DNA of 64,000 bases. Origin: CAIKNB01 sp041658705 (GTDB taxonomy: Bacteria; Patescibacteriota; Patescibacteriia; 2-12-FULL-60-25). Positions within the stretch are counted from its first letter, which is position 1; the number at the start of each line of letters is the position of its first letter. The notes beneath the pieces are model-generated. The model saw nothing but the letters and a program-made list of their open reading frames with translations, was not told the origin of the DNA and searched no databases. Location of the stretch: assembly GCA_041658705.1 (NCBI GenBank), contig JBAZZT010000004.1, positions 57,415-121,414 on the forward strand, in the 5' to 3' direction. Below, one piece after another: positions 11,401 to 17,622 of this stretch. The position numbers were made by a program, and so were the translations under genes.

Positions 11401-13306
11401 GGATTGGGGCGCTTGGGGTCAAATCGGCGATACCAACGGCGCTGATCCGGGCAAGGATATCGGCAGCAAGAATTTGGCCGGCGCCAGATATCTTGACCGG
11501 GCCGATTGGCAGGGCCTCAACAGATTCCCCGGAGCTTTCGTCTTCGCCGTGTCGGGGCAATATCTGTCCTGCAACGGTCCTGGCGATTGCGGAACTAAGC
11601 AATGGAGCGAGATGTACATCCCGGGACACTGCGAAGCGTTGCCCGTCGATTATCACGAGTGCGCAAATATCAAGAAACATGCTGATGCCATGGGGGAGGT
11701 GAAGGACTATAACAACGACGGTAAAAATGAGTGCCCGAACACCCCAGACATTCCGAATTATTCCTTGGTGACGGCCCAGCAATGGGGCGGAGGTCAGATT
11801 ACCCTAACGAGATGGCACGGTGATAGCGCATCCAAGCTTGGTATCTGCGAAGGCGGCGGGAATGAGGGCGGTTTCTGCACGGACAGCAAGGATTGCAAGC
11901 CGCTGTGGGTGGGCGGTAAGGAAACAGTCGAGTCGATGGAGTATTGCAAGTCCGTGTCGAAAACTGACGGCACTCCGAACTCCGGCGCGTTCGGTGGCAC
12001 GGCCTGGAGCTGTTTAGCCGATACCGGGGACCCTAACTCGAACAACCCTGACCTTGACAACAACAGCTGTACCCATGGCGCCGGATATCAGAAGAGACCC
12101 GATGTGTGCGGCTTGGATCCCAATCGCGCCGATTGCCTGACCGGCATCTTGGAACGGGATACGGTCTCACCGCCGTCTTATGACCAAGCCCAAAGGACGC
12201 CGCCGACTGACGTGACCGCCGGCCTGTTCACGCCGTCTTACATCGCGAAGTTCAACAATAATAACGACACGAGTTTGGCGCGGAATTATTCCTACATGGC
12301 TTACTACGCGCCGCGGCCGCCGCAGATCGCGGCACCTGACACCTCGCGCCAATGCCCTGGCCCGGGACAATGCCCCATCGCGCAAGTCGGCGCTTTCAGC
12401 CTGGACGGTACAAGCGAGGGCAAAGTGGCGTATGTCGGCGGGCAAGCCTTGTCTACGATTCGTTTCTACGGCTGGGCCGCGGACGATCAAGCCGGCCTCA
12501 AGGATCTGATCGTCGATTGGGGAGATGGACATCGCCAGCAGTATCGCGACGTGCAGATGAAGAACAAAAAACCGTTCTGCGGCAGCACCAGGGAATGCGA
12601 ATTCACGCCCGGCCTAAGCTGCACCACGGATCGCGATTGTCCGCCTTCGGCCGGCCGTTGCATCGAAGCTGGATTCTGCCAGAGCCAGCCTGCCCAACGC
12701 TGCCACCAGGACGCGGATTGCACGGCTCCGGGCGCAGCAGCGGAGGACAAGTGCGTGACTAGGCTCACCTTCGGCAACAGCGATGAGGATTGCGAGCAAA
12801 ATTATTTCGAATTCACTCACGTCTACTCGTGTCCGCAGGTCAATAATTTGGAGGCGTGCGGCGCGACATCGAGGTGCTCCGGCGACAATGACCGACCCTG
12901 CGCCGCCAACAATCCTTGCGCGCCGGGCGATCAATGCGTGGCTGGTTTGGCCAAGAGCGGCGGTTGCTTTGACAGCCAATTCTCATCTTGCCGCTTTACC
13001 CCCAAAGTTTATCTCAAGGATAATTGGGGTTGGTGCGCGGGCGAGTGCCGTAACGAAATCGCAGGCGGCAAACTCTCGGGCGGATTCGGAACCACCAACA
13101 AAGCGCTTTTGCCCAACGGCGGTTGCTACGGCGGTACGGATATCTATCAAAACAGCGACGCCAAAGCGCTGCGGCCAGTCGGGACCGATGCGGCGAACAA
13201 GAATGTCTACGACATGTGTGACCCAGATAAATTCGTCGGACAGAAGACCAGTTATCGACCCTGGGTCGTATTCAAAGGCGCGCTGCAGTTGGGGGTAGGG
13301 AAGTAG
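2420..13306 (+). CDS. Giant Cys-rich secreted surface protein (3628 aa)
   Basis: Residues 1-37 are a Sec signal peptide (KNKNK, hydrophobic core, AEA cleavage site). The next ~380 residues are helical. From ~630 to ~1760 a Cys pair of the form C-x5-6-G-C, often followed by an aromatic residue, recurs about ten times (near 634, 692, 922, 1001, 1168, 1366, 1436, 1572, 1612, 1752). Two galactose-binding/CBM-like jelly-roll regions start near 714 (LVRNGSFED) and 1187 (HETFAAATSS). Toward the C-terminus are CxxDxDC modules (near 1708, 3144, 3400, 3427) and a PKD-like segment (DWGDGH, then FTHVYSC, ~3370-3465). No C-terminal anchor is visible. It is probably a disulfide-rich exported or surface protein for contact or carbohydrate binding (inference). 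The stop TAG is itself part of a GTAGGGGCG repeat. Confidence 0.8.
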   Translation: MLPAWLSKNKNKFVLGGLTLVLALGTVIVAYPKKAEASLLQADPNAAIAARAQLCGYVTGAGTSPGATSIIGLMPECHYYEIYKAKVDMIQSTIQFGVVRALLGALQYGTQMIAQQTAQWILEGAHGKPSFWTMNWGEFLANVGEDAVNRFIGELDKTMQGWGLGSLCTPMSLNMRLALYIKPIVPQAFQGCDWAKMKGAFNQTKNTFSPTEIAANLRKSVQPGGNQIDMMLKVNSEILVNKEAAEKWYEKQRIETRGFKSITDLISGKIKTPAEVVDETVRQSNVVKLQHDVTTADINALAMAAFWAGFEQLPQVAASQFLNTLAVGALQKFFTWIFGGMTGGDETWYNLDLSDPFAQRSAQPKTDALQKAFSDMIIPDLFTNKDEDFVFEMTSCVEGSRSYWGCSMDEGLAQALRASAESGAYTVARAAGIGGTGASEYLHKDWELIPESEVKDNQDSGCYQRAYCASNLAKLRFARIIPLGWELAANSPFNVKANGRYVTLGQVVAGFNSCNAQGQVDAEHPWCHLINPAWVLTAPPFKCQLKGYGTTLAAPDTPMRQQECSDLVSCLKRDDKGKCLGQYGSCLSEKTVWRFGADSCDQKFVSCRTYQSRATGAHQGQNVSYIRNTIDYGSCNQDNVGCLYYATTRDVTTTSTERWVATTLEVKNKKGALAGYDIRQMPRVYFDATVQACDASSDGCTKVQRVNPGSPAFNLVRNGSFEDNLDNLPDKLVAWFDDNDNPVGQKPFNPATGPAYQSGQASYYNATTHQPVTLYPYRPYVLSFYARADGGAAPDVQVFLDLYQAPNKPVVTTGPAVYRSSNCSKKTQTSVGLSSFKPGNDWQRYTCEFSSNPDVRLGVLKISVKNAALDDVQLEEADRATDYIDGAADNLPVEHIKLPPEELGCKGDAKTDRKECADYALMCQATEAGCQGWSDAGDASGIEIPAIVSPLDRCPKSCVGYAEYRKLPSAFDLVNTGNPTDPQNDSADDTAASFVPSKAQACSADEAGCEELTNLEASAQGGESKLFLSYARACSKPGDDAKTFFTWEGSEETGYQLRTWSLVKELNAEGPKILLKAGPDGVLKDPQACTAATWSAKTDLDCRQFYDETGKDYYRYYSQTIISSVDCRDYRKNNSTSDDCTKTSGDPNNYNPTNKACIYHVLASLSNQCKETNAGCRGYLGTTGRNTATVLHETFAAATSSLFYAPNNQKIKISNEALLVGDHSLQIQASDASVDFTSATGSLYTVSFWLKTTKAGSAPASLKLGNTVVGTFSLVPDWKRFEVGPFKAVGTKSKLTWSGLPDPSYLDEVAVVRLQDVVYVKKDSWVIPPECDQTAEGIPQPRAMLGCREYKNRAGKVEDVRQFSRLCRYASIGCTAYVDTRNSDSPYAETFKLTGLNVPDPNNPASKLWDTLYAGDSVVTRLADRYVYAVDEPGVHCAADQASCRAFGKPTFDPTGAPSSTFETVYLKDDITQYMDAGGEPKALCRPKELFCDKFTSGQVTSYFRDPLNHVCEWQDKVALNKFPGLPDGEYSGWFVIGAAVPTPCYPEKISSGNTFLSEYSGTPNYRGWTDTCPVEQSECTEYRDSNDHTDLEHPQGKPYYFVDNNRLDKASCQGKVDLLSGCVLFRDMNDSRLTYSTDATYAKSHADGDVSVAPINCSTDADNPACQKVGYCVNQRFKIWSNTKQAYTGESSDMTQIQETKKHINDKCTTDKDCSVTASAVGPLADEYRITGTCQANDSNLLVKVKLDRDCQTWLGCASGETVYDPVQQKYKDLCTELATCDKAGGTGNQFCSHYVDRVSAPSGVGFQEKVMRQGAFVDSTLYASRSVGFGDPDYSSFSLPYHFQIADLQNRAVGFELLANHAGKVRNSYSDDFRLTAAVPLAFGGFNALDPYAADIIKDNLYPYLNLCRHRQTKAVGYYLADPGDTAIPRKPTEKVPRCYLAIDRPYTQVASDLQGSGVNPRNAQNLADVFEQSGNVKANQQLTQAFPNSECRSYPETNSPFDARFVKDWNLDAEPPTPLNLVEGYAGVPTCEYGENCDCSYQKVNYANRSKYYAAYGASFPPGVCQGGDKDGQACRPNEGSGAVALTLAPTSTAGGSEIPDMNLCTGGGSCVPVQSYSLIRGIAGQCLQRDNARTLGGAKEYNPCLVWNPAPVLFGKDDIYHYYPTAGYLPPAESGEYYCVSDAREPRSFKTSVENNIMGWNWFDKDNPLVLIQKNLDTSIIAEPPGKMTAFWFDECFSMDPGGASDSDLPLGWSGMPGFTGSGNDDDFYERACGWGHASIDGTNARGTDSGASCAWVRTQNSGANMAADFTAGRWVTTGQGVSRNYAEYFVPINGKYWAKWLLQSKTDPGEVDIKNALLEKNFSYFDFKPLYKTGAGGGACSLSGWWADEFPLEGTAAGVDKGQNQLIKNIMAEWSKLTSQKSDFVRNQKGELIKLPCLYNDKNTQDESADDYCYYKFWQADFRGQGAKKFQMMDDDFGGAHKLSAPDVLYMESDGSKPFFSIRAMFEDASLTDNAIKEEDIKGNSGKLGGPFRFVGWWVTASFPGASNNRYIYMTLDIGHADICKEVARVRSSVNGDSVAFTDRVWDGSGFSLPLLGYLYGETNAPFGSARHTREIGMEPLFQVKDKKVAANFRMSVAKPTFISAGAKFFRLGELPKANWAWLSNLFAKIYNVYRYYDLPVDKSSYACVSGPQFGKRCSPDPLSSQSTCGWQGTCNPTLLQVDAGSAFCNSLSGVNAGQACGAGGGSGLGSYHVCHAAPLRNVGGQLAPQYAPCQVDSALWSTNNDHYTYTGTASSDPFNAVTVQHCIDAKSTNCINLTRATAAQAGAFKCANNAVHFPDGTRAWCRKPSGGNASTDCPIEVHGDCDGTAGHCAPGWRDGTYQAQTGGYEYVKCSNKDSDSACSFTWQNWWYNDMKRASGFPEKPMPYPDEHAIVAQVQHAEGAFFNVQVDPINGSYPINTNYPVNGWVPDPATAANIKIEGNLWWMGGDWGAWGQIGDTNGADPGKDIGSKNLAGARYLDRADWQGLNRFPGAFVFAVSGQYLSCNGPGDCGTKQWSEMYIPGHCEALPVDYHECANIKKHADAMGEVKDYNNDGKNECPNTPDIPNYSLVTAQQWGGGQITLTRWHGDSASKLGICEGGGNEGGFCTDSKDCKPLWVGGKETVESMEYCKSVSKTDGTPNSGAFGGTAWSCLADTGDPNSNNPDLDNNSCTHGAGYQKRPDVCGLDPNRADCLTGILERDTVSPPSYDQAQRTPPTDVTAGLFTPSYIAKFNNNNDTSLARNYSYMAYYAPRPPQIAAPDTSRQCPGPGQCPIAQVGAFSLDGTSEGKVAYVGGQALSTIRFYGWAADDQAGLKDLIVDWGDGHRQQYRDVQMKNKKPFCGSTRECEFTPGLSCTTDRDCPPSAGRCIEAGFCQSQPAQRCHQDADCTAPGAAAEDKCVTRLTFGNSDEDCEQNYFEFTHVYSCPQVNNLEACGATSRCSGDNDRPCAANNPCAPGDQCVAGLAKSGGCFDSQFSSCRFTPKVYLKDNWGWCAGECRNEIAGGKLSGGFGTTNKALLPNGGCYGGTDIYQNSDAKALRPVGTDAANKNVYDMCDPDKFVGQKTSYRPWVVFKGALQLGVGK

Positions 13307-13456
13307 GGGCGCATGCCATGCGCCCGGCCGGTAGAGGGTAGCCCGGAAAATGAATTGTCATCCTGAGCGAAGCGCTAGCGAAGTCGAAGGACCTTTATCA
13401 GCCATCGGTTCAGACCAGCGCTTAAAAAGGTCCTTCGACAAGCTCAGGACGACAAA
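13303..13456. repeat. Composite intergenic repeats: family B (13303-13326), C and A (13355-13456)
   Basis: The stretch starts with the GTAGGGGCGCATGCCATGCG palindrome (family B) and a short GTAGAGGGTAGCC word (family C). A ~100-bp long inverted repeat of the TTGTCATCCTGAGC ... GAAGGACCTTTATCAG type (family A) follows, with arms closing on GCTCAGGACGACAA. Near-full relatives of A are at 52601-52702 and, decayed, at 39949-39983. Confidence 0.85.
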
Positions 13457-13467
13457 TAAAAAAAGAG

Positions 13468-13494
13468 CCCTCTTCGGAGTCGAAGAGGGTTTTT
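13468..13494. terminator. Bidirectional intrinsic terminator
   Basis: CCCTCTTCG, loop GAGT and CGAAGAGGG are followed by TTTTT on the plus strand and preceded by an A-run that gives a T-run on the minus strand. It lies between the convergent giant gene and the gene ending at 13498. Confidence 0.85.
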
Positions 13495-13497
13495 CTG

Positions 13498-14313
13498 TCA
13501 GGCAATCCGCGGCTTAAGTCCGCCTTGCAGGATGCGCAGGTGCGGCACGTCGCGGTGGCTGGAGAGGAGATGGAGCGTGCGCAAAGTCACGAAGTGGCTG
13601 GTCAGGAGATCTCCTTGCGAACCCCGTCGCGCATAATCTTGAAGCGCCAGCTTGATCCAACGTTCGACTTCGAGCGTGCCCTTGAACTCTTTCGAGCGGA
13701 GCAGATCCAGGGCGGCCGCGCCCAGCGGGGGCGGAGTCGAACCGTCGGGCAGGGTGAGCCGTTGGTGCATGGCGCGGATAAGATCCGTGTGGTCATTTTT
13801 TCGCTCTGACCAACTGGGCCAGTCCAGGGCCGGCGCCACGCAAATTTCACGGAGTTCGGGCGACAGCTTGGGCGAGTTGTCGTTGTGCGCCGGAAAAGGA
13901 TCGAGGCGGCAGGCGACCAGCATGAACGGGAAATCCTCACGCCATTCCGCGAGCTCACGTTGGATGTCGCTCGGGATGTCGTCGCCACGCATGAAGAGCA
14001 ACGACTTGCCTCGCACTTTGCGCAGCATGGCGGCGTCTGGATATCTGTCGTCGATGATGATGGATCCGTTGCTTCCGCGTTGGCGGGCCAGTTGCACGAA
14101 CAGGCTTTTGAGCTCCAGCCGTTCCAGATCAGGGATCTTGAGTGCCACGACCCAGCCGGCTTGGGCGCGGGAAAGCACTCCGGCGAGCAAGAGCTTCATG
14201 GCCGCACTTTTGCGCACTAGAGGAAAAAGCGTTTGAACCGTCCGTGCTTTTTTTCCAGCCATATCGCACCAGGTGAAAAGAGCCTTGTCCCGGATCCGCC
14301 GGGCCGGCGCCAT
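13498..14313 (-). CDS. Uncharacterised protein, possible degenerate AAA+ (sigma-54-activator-like) domain
   Basis: The product is 271 residues, beginning with ATG at 14313; an internal Met at MAGKK is an alternative start. No Walker A motif is present. The middle (SIIIDDRYPDAAML, then SLLFMRGDDIPSDIQREL, FMLVACRLDPFP, and a long helical part after LDWPSWSERKNDHTDLIRAM) follows the order of the Walker B, sensor I and the PPLRxRxxDI region of NtrC-type ATPases. The similarity is weak. If real, the protein would be unable to hydrolyse ATP by the usual mechanism. It stands alone, converging on the giant gene and sharing its terminator. Function unknown. Confidence 0.55.
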   Translation of the reverse strand: MAPARRIRDKALFTWCDMAGKKARTVQTLFPLVRKSAAMKLLLAGVLSRAQAGWVVALKIPDLERLELKSLFVQLARQRGSNGSIIIDDRYPDAAMLRKVRGKSLLFMRGDDIPSDIQRELAEWREDFPFMLVACRLDPFPAHNDNSPKLSPELREICVAPALDWPSWSERKNDHTDLIRAMHQRLTLPDGSTPPPLGAAALDLLRSKEFKGTLEVERWIKLALQDYARRGSQGDLLTSHFVTLRTLHLLSSHRDVPHLRILQGGLKPRIA

Positions 14314-14452
14314 CGGTTAGAAAGCTAAGTGATATTAAGAGAAATAAGCGGGAAAGTCAATACAGCTAGCTTGTTTTTCTCACCCGTATTGCTCCCCGAC
14401 TCAATCTACCTGTAGACTACCCCATGAACACCCCCGCTCTCGAAATTAAACC

Positions 14453-15493
14453 ATGCCCGCCAACCCCTTCGAAACCCCTAAAAGTAAAATAGCCCCTGAA
14501 CCTGTCGAAGGGCTACCTTATACTTCCGGGATTCGTCGGCAGGATTTGCCGACCCACGTCAGGCGCTACGCCGATAAACTCGCTGCGCAGATAAAAGAAA
14601 TCTACGCCAAATACGGAGCCGCTAACTTCGAGCAGTTAAAAGAGAACAAGAAGCTATCAGCTCAAGACGCACGCAAGGTGGCTGATTTGTTCAAAGCCTT
14701 TCAGAAAGCCATCGAGACTAAAGACGTTGAACTAGACCTCGAAGAAGCCATCGAAATCCTGGACCGCGAGAATGTCCACGGCGTTGAGGACGTCGAAGCC
14801 ATGCTAGGCGAAGGTTTCGTCGATATCTCCAAAGTCCCACCCATCCCATACACTCCTGAAGACCTAGCCAAATCCAAAGAGATCAAAGAGAAGACTGGCG
14901 TCGAAGAGATGCTCATCCTCTTCGTCGCTGACAAGGACGGAACGCTACTCACGGGAGAACGCATGAACGGACTCATCCAAGCTGAATACACCAAGCTCGG
15001 CCTGGGTAAATTCCTGTTCAACACCGACTCATATAAGAACGAGGACTTCTTCAAGAAGCTGGGCTTTAACTACGAATGGAAGCTCATCTCCAAACAGACC
15101 ATCCCCGATTCAAAGAACAAGCGCCATCATCACGAACCAGGAGACAGCTTCACGCATCAAGACACCCAAGAGTTCGCCATCGAGGAATACGCGAAGAAAC
15201 TTGATATTCCACGTGACCAATTACATCGTCCAGAGCCGTTCCAGATGCTCTACGCCACCGCTCTCCATCTGATTGCGACCGAACGCCTCAATGGCCAGGG
15301 CAAAGGCGAACGCATCCTCGTAAACGAGTATCACTGGTCTGATGTTCTTTCCTCGGATGGGAGCTCTGTGCTCGTCGGCTATGCCGATGCGGACGGCGCG
15401 CGCGTGAGCGGGAGCTCCCGTGTCGCTCGGCTTGGTGGTCTGGGGGTGGGTCTTTCGCGTGAGCCTTTTTCTTCCAAATCCTTGGACACTTGA
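14453..15493 (+). CDS. DGR target protein 1 (variable C-terminus)
   Basis: This 346-residue protein is a close paralogue of the one at 50211-51221. They share a conserved body: IRRQDLP, then a helical RYADKLAAQIKEIYAKYG block, LSAQDARKVADLFKAF, and a domain ending HRPEPFQMLYATALHLIATERL. The last 47 residues (from 300) are a variable repeat that matches a nearby AAC-rich template. The end reads VGYADADGARV ... LGVGLSR, the formylglycine-generating-enzyme/C-type-lectin-like fold typical of DGR targets. It presumably displays a hypervariable ligand-binding surface. No signal peptide is obvious. The ATG at 14453 is the only start that keeps the shared NPFET beginning. Confidence 0.8.
   Translation: MPANPFETPKSKIAPEPVEGLPYTSGIRRQDLPTHVRRYADKLAAQIKEIYAKYGAANFEQLKENKKLSAQDARKVADLFKAFQKAIETKDVELDLEEAIEILDRENVHGVEDVEAMLGEGFVDISKVPPIPYTPEDLAKSKEIKEKTGVEEMLILFVADKDGTLLTGERMNGLIQAEYTKLGLGKFLFNTDSYKNEDFFKKLGFNYEWKLISKQTIPDSKNKRHHHEPGDSFTHQDTQEFAIEEYAKKLDIPRDQLHRPEPFQMLYATALHLIATERLNGQGKGERILVNEYHWSDVLSSDGSSVLVGYADADGARVSGSSRVARLGGLGVGLSREPFSSKSLDT
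15350..15489 (+). other. DGR variable repeat VR1
   Basis: These 140 bp align without gaps to the template repeat 15786-15925. Within codons 5-30 of the repeat, 18 of the 24 template adenines differ in VR1, against 8 of the 54 other bases (hand count). Both ends are nearly invariant: TCCTCGGATGGG at the start and CTTTCGCGTGAG to TTGGACAC at the end. It forms the last codons of target gene 1. Confidence 0.85.
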
Positions 15494-15544
15494 TACTTGA
15501 CCCTTGGACCCTTAATTTTTGTTTTCGAATTTTTTTTTGGTAGA

Positions 15545-15785
15545 ATAATCACAGGTCATCCCGCTGCGGTGCGGCGGAATGTGCGGTCGGCAACGGTCGC
15601 ATGGCTGTTGCACTCCTCGATTAAGGTCGCGGGGTCGCCTGCCTAATAAAAGAAGCTCACTGCTTGTCCTGTCCTGAAGCGGACTCTGACGGGGTCAGAG
15701 AGCGGCCGCTGCGTGATCATACAATGGGAACCGCCGGGATTTGGTCGAACCCATGCTGCCCAAGATGGGACAGGACAACAGACGC
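15545..15785 (+). ncRNA. Structured, apparently non-coding RNA abutting the DGR template
   Basis: No convincing coding frame exists here. A -10-like TAGAAT at 15541-15546 follows a T-rich run. Several helices can be drawn: GTGC/GCAC around 15580-15614, CTCTGAC/GTCAGAG with a GGG loop (15684-15700), and a long-range 11-bp helix, TTGTCCTGTCC (15664-15674) with GGACAGGACAA (15768-15778), which closes 7 nt before the TR. It does not match RNase P, tmRNA or SRP RNA consensus. It is probably the 5' part of the template RNA (inference). Confidence 0.5.
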
Positions 15786-15925
15786 TCCTCGGATGGGAAC
15801 TTTGTGAACGTCGGCAACGCCGATTCGGACGGGGCGAACGTGAACAGGAATTCCCACGACAATCGGAACGACAATCTCGGCGTTTGTCTTTCGCGTGAGT
15901 CTTTTTCTTCCAAATTCTTGGACAC
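15786..15925 (+). other. DGR template repeat (TR)
   Basis: The 140-bp repeat is rich in AAC/AAT codons exactly where the two target genes vary: read in frame it gives NVGNADSDGANVNRNSHDNR and DNLGVCLSR. AAY codons in the template are the hallmark of adenine-specific mutagenic retrohoming, because they can become codons for most residues without stops. A 62-codon frame (15741-15929) runs through it, but it has no target N-terminus, so I treat the region as template and not as a gene. No reverse transcriptase or Avd gene lies beside it. Confidence 0.85.
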
Positions 15926-16079
15926 CTAACTCTTGAAGTTTGGATTTTAGCATCAGCCTTTTTTCATCCGTCGATTTGGGGCTCATCTTGCATCGGACAA
16001 GCCTCGAACTTGACTTTTTTACCACCTTACTCTATTCTATGCGCATACTCGTTCCGGTTGGACGAGTTTATTTATTAGG

Positions 16080-16152
16080 CAATTACAAATGCCAAATGCC
16101 AAATTACAAATTATCCGTCAATTTGGCATTCGTAATTTGTAATTTGTAATTG
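16080..16152. repeat. Palindrome, family F (AATTACAAATGCCAAATGCC type), upstream of nusA
   Basis: The left arm of AATTACAAATGCCAAAT words is complementary to ATTTGGCATTCGTAATTTG words on the right. It ends 5 nt before the nusA ATG. A second copy lies in the groES-groEL gap. The 150 bp between the TR and this element hold no gene or clear signal. Confidence 0.8.
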
Positions 16153-16157
16153 TATAT

Positions 16158-17525
16158 ATGGCCTCCCCAATTTCCCAAGCTATCCGACAGGTGTGCGACG
16201 AAAAGAATTTGTCTTACGAATCCGTGCTTGAGACGGTCGAAGCGGCATTGGCCGCGGCTTATCGCAAGGACTTCGGCAATAAGAACCAGAACATAAAAGT
16301 CCAGTTCGATCCCGAGACGTATGACGGTGCGACGGCCGGCATCCGGGTTTTCGACGTGAAACAGGTGGTCGAAGACATGGAGCTGCCGCCGGACTATTTC
16401 GAGAAGTTCGAAGCCGCGCATGCCATCAAAAAGGATGCGCCGCGCCCCTCCGACATCATGCGCACCGCTCCTCCGGCACTCGCGCCGGCCGAGGAAGCCG
16501 CGCCGGCGGGCGAAGGCGAAAAGGCCGAAGACGAATTCGTCTTCAACCAAAAGACCATGATCATGTTGTCCGACGCGCGCGACCTCAAACCCGATGCGCA
16601 ATTGGATGACGAGATCAAAGTGGAGTTGTCCGTGCCCGCGGCGTTCGGCCGCATGGCGGCGCAGACGGCTAAACAAGTCATCATGCAAAAGCTGCGCGAA
16701 GCCGAGCGCAACGTCATCTTCGGCGATTTCAAGGATCGCGAAGGCGAGCTCATGAACGTGACCATCCAGCGCCGCGAAGGCCGGGTCGTGCTCATCGACT
16801 TGGGTCGCGCTACGGGTGTGCTTTTGCCTGAAGATCAAATCGAAACCGAGCGTTATTTCCCCGGCGTGCGCATCAAAGCCATCCTGCGCGAAGTCACGAT
16901 GACCAACAAGGGTCCGGAGATCCGTCTGTCGCGTTCGAGTCCCGGGCTGGTGGCCGCCATCTTCGCCCAAGAGATCCCGGAGATCGCCAACGGCATCGTG
17001 GAGATCAAGAACATCGCGCGCGAAGCCGGTTCGCGCACCAAAGTCGCGGTCACGGCGCATGACGACGCCATCGATCCCATCGGCTCGTGCATCGGACAGC
17101 GCGGCACGCGTATCCAGACCATCATCCGCGAACTGGGCGGCGAGAAAGTCGATGTCATCAACTGGTCGGCGGACGACGCGGAATTCATCACCGCGGCGCT
17201 TTCCCCGGCCAAAGCTTTGGATATCCGTTTGGACGCCGGGAGCCACTTGGCCACGGTCCATGTGCCGGCCGACCAACTCTCGCTGGCCATCGGCAAAGGC
17301 GGACAGAACGTGCGTTTGGCCGCCAAGCTTTCCGGTTGGAAAATCACCGTCGCCGAAGAAAGCGGCCGCAAAGTCGCCGACTCCGACGTGGGCGAATTTG
17401 CAGGCGAAGAGAAACCTGAAAGCGCAGCCGAAGCGGACCAAAAAGAAGAAGTAACCAAAGTCGAGATCAAGGCGACTGAAGAAACACCTCTCGAATCCGA
17501 GAATAAGGAAAAAAAGAATTTATAA
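16158..17525 (+). CDS. nusA: Transcription termination/antitermination factor NusA
   Basis: The protein has 455 residues. The N-terminal RNA-polymerase-binding domain (SQAIRQVCDEKNLSYESVLETVEAAL) contains an acidic, Ala/Pro-rich insertion at about 100-130. An S1 domain follows (EGELMNVTIQRREGRVVLIDLG). Two KH domains come next: IRLSRSSPGLVAAIFAQEIPEI, the IGSCIGQRGTRIQTIIRELGGEKVD loop, and LSLAIGKGGQNVRLAAKL. The tail is short and acidic, with no extra C-terminal repeats, as in many bacteria. It controls pausing, termination and antitermination. It stands alone and not in the usual rimP-nusA-infB cluster. TATAT directly before the ATG suggests a leaderless transcript. Confidence 0.95.
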   Translation: MASPISQAIRQVCDEKNLSYESVLETVEAALAAAYRKDFGNKNQNIKVQFDPETYDGATAGIRVFDVKQVVEDMELPPDYFEKFEAAHAIKKDAPRPSDIMRTAPPALAPAEEAAPAGEGEKAEDEFVFNQKTMIMLSDARDLKPDAQLDDEIKVELSVPAAFGRMAAQTAKQVIMQKLREAERNVIFGDFKDREGELMNVTIQRREGRVVLIDLGRATGVLLPEDQIETERYFPGVRIKAILREVTMTNKGPEIRLSRSSPGLVAAIFAQEIPEIANGIVEIKNIAREAGSRTKVAVTAHDDAIDPIGSCIGQRGTRIQTIIRELGGEKVDVINWSADDAEFITAALSPAKALDIRLDAGSHLATVHVPADQLSLAIGKGGQNVRLAAKLSGWKITVAEESGRKVADSDVGEFAGEEKPESAAEADQKEEVTKVEIKATEETPLESENKEKKNL

Positions 17526-17622
17526 TGATTAATTTCTAATGACTAAATTCTGAACTGGCACTAGACATTAGAAATCAGACATTAGTCATTCCGGCTACCC
17601 TCTACTCTCTACCCTCTACTTT
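17525..17622. repeat. Repeats family G (17525-17590) and C (17592-17622)
   Basis: A palindrome built from ATTAATTTCTAATGACTAAA-type words starts over the nusA stop region. A run of GGCTACCCTCTACTCTCTAC (family C half) follows and ends at the yidC ATG. A related G element at 50190-50215 supplies the start codon of DGR target 2. Confidence 0.75.

Noticed and set aside
15741..15929. A 62-codon frame through the template repeat as a third target gene
   Set aside because: It has only 15 unrelated residues before the repeat and no target N-terminus, and its Asn codons fit a template; it is annotated as TR.
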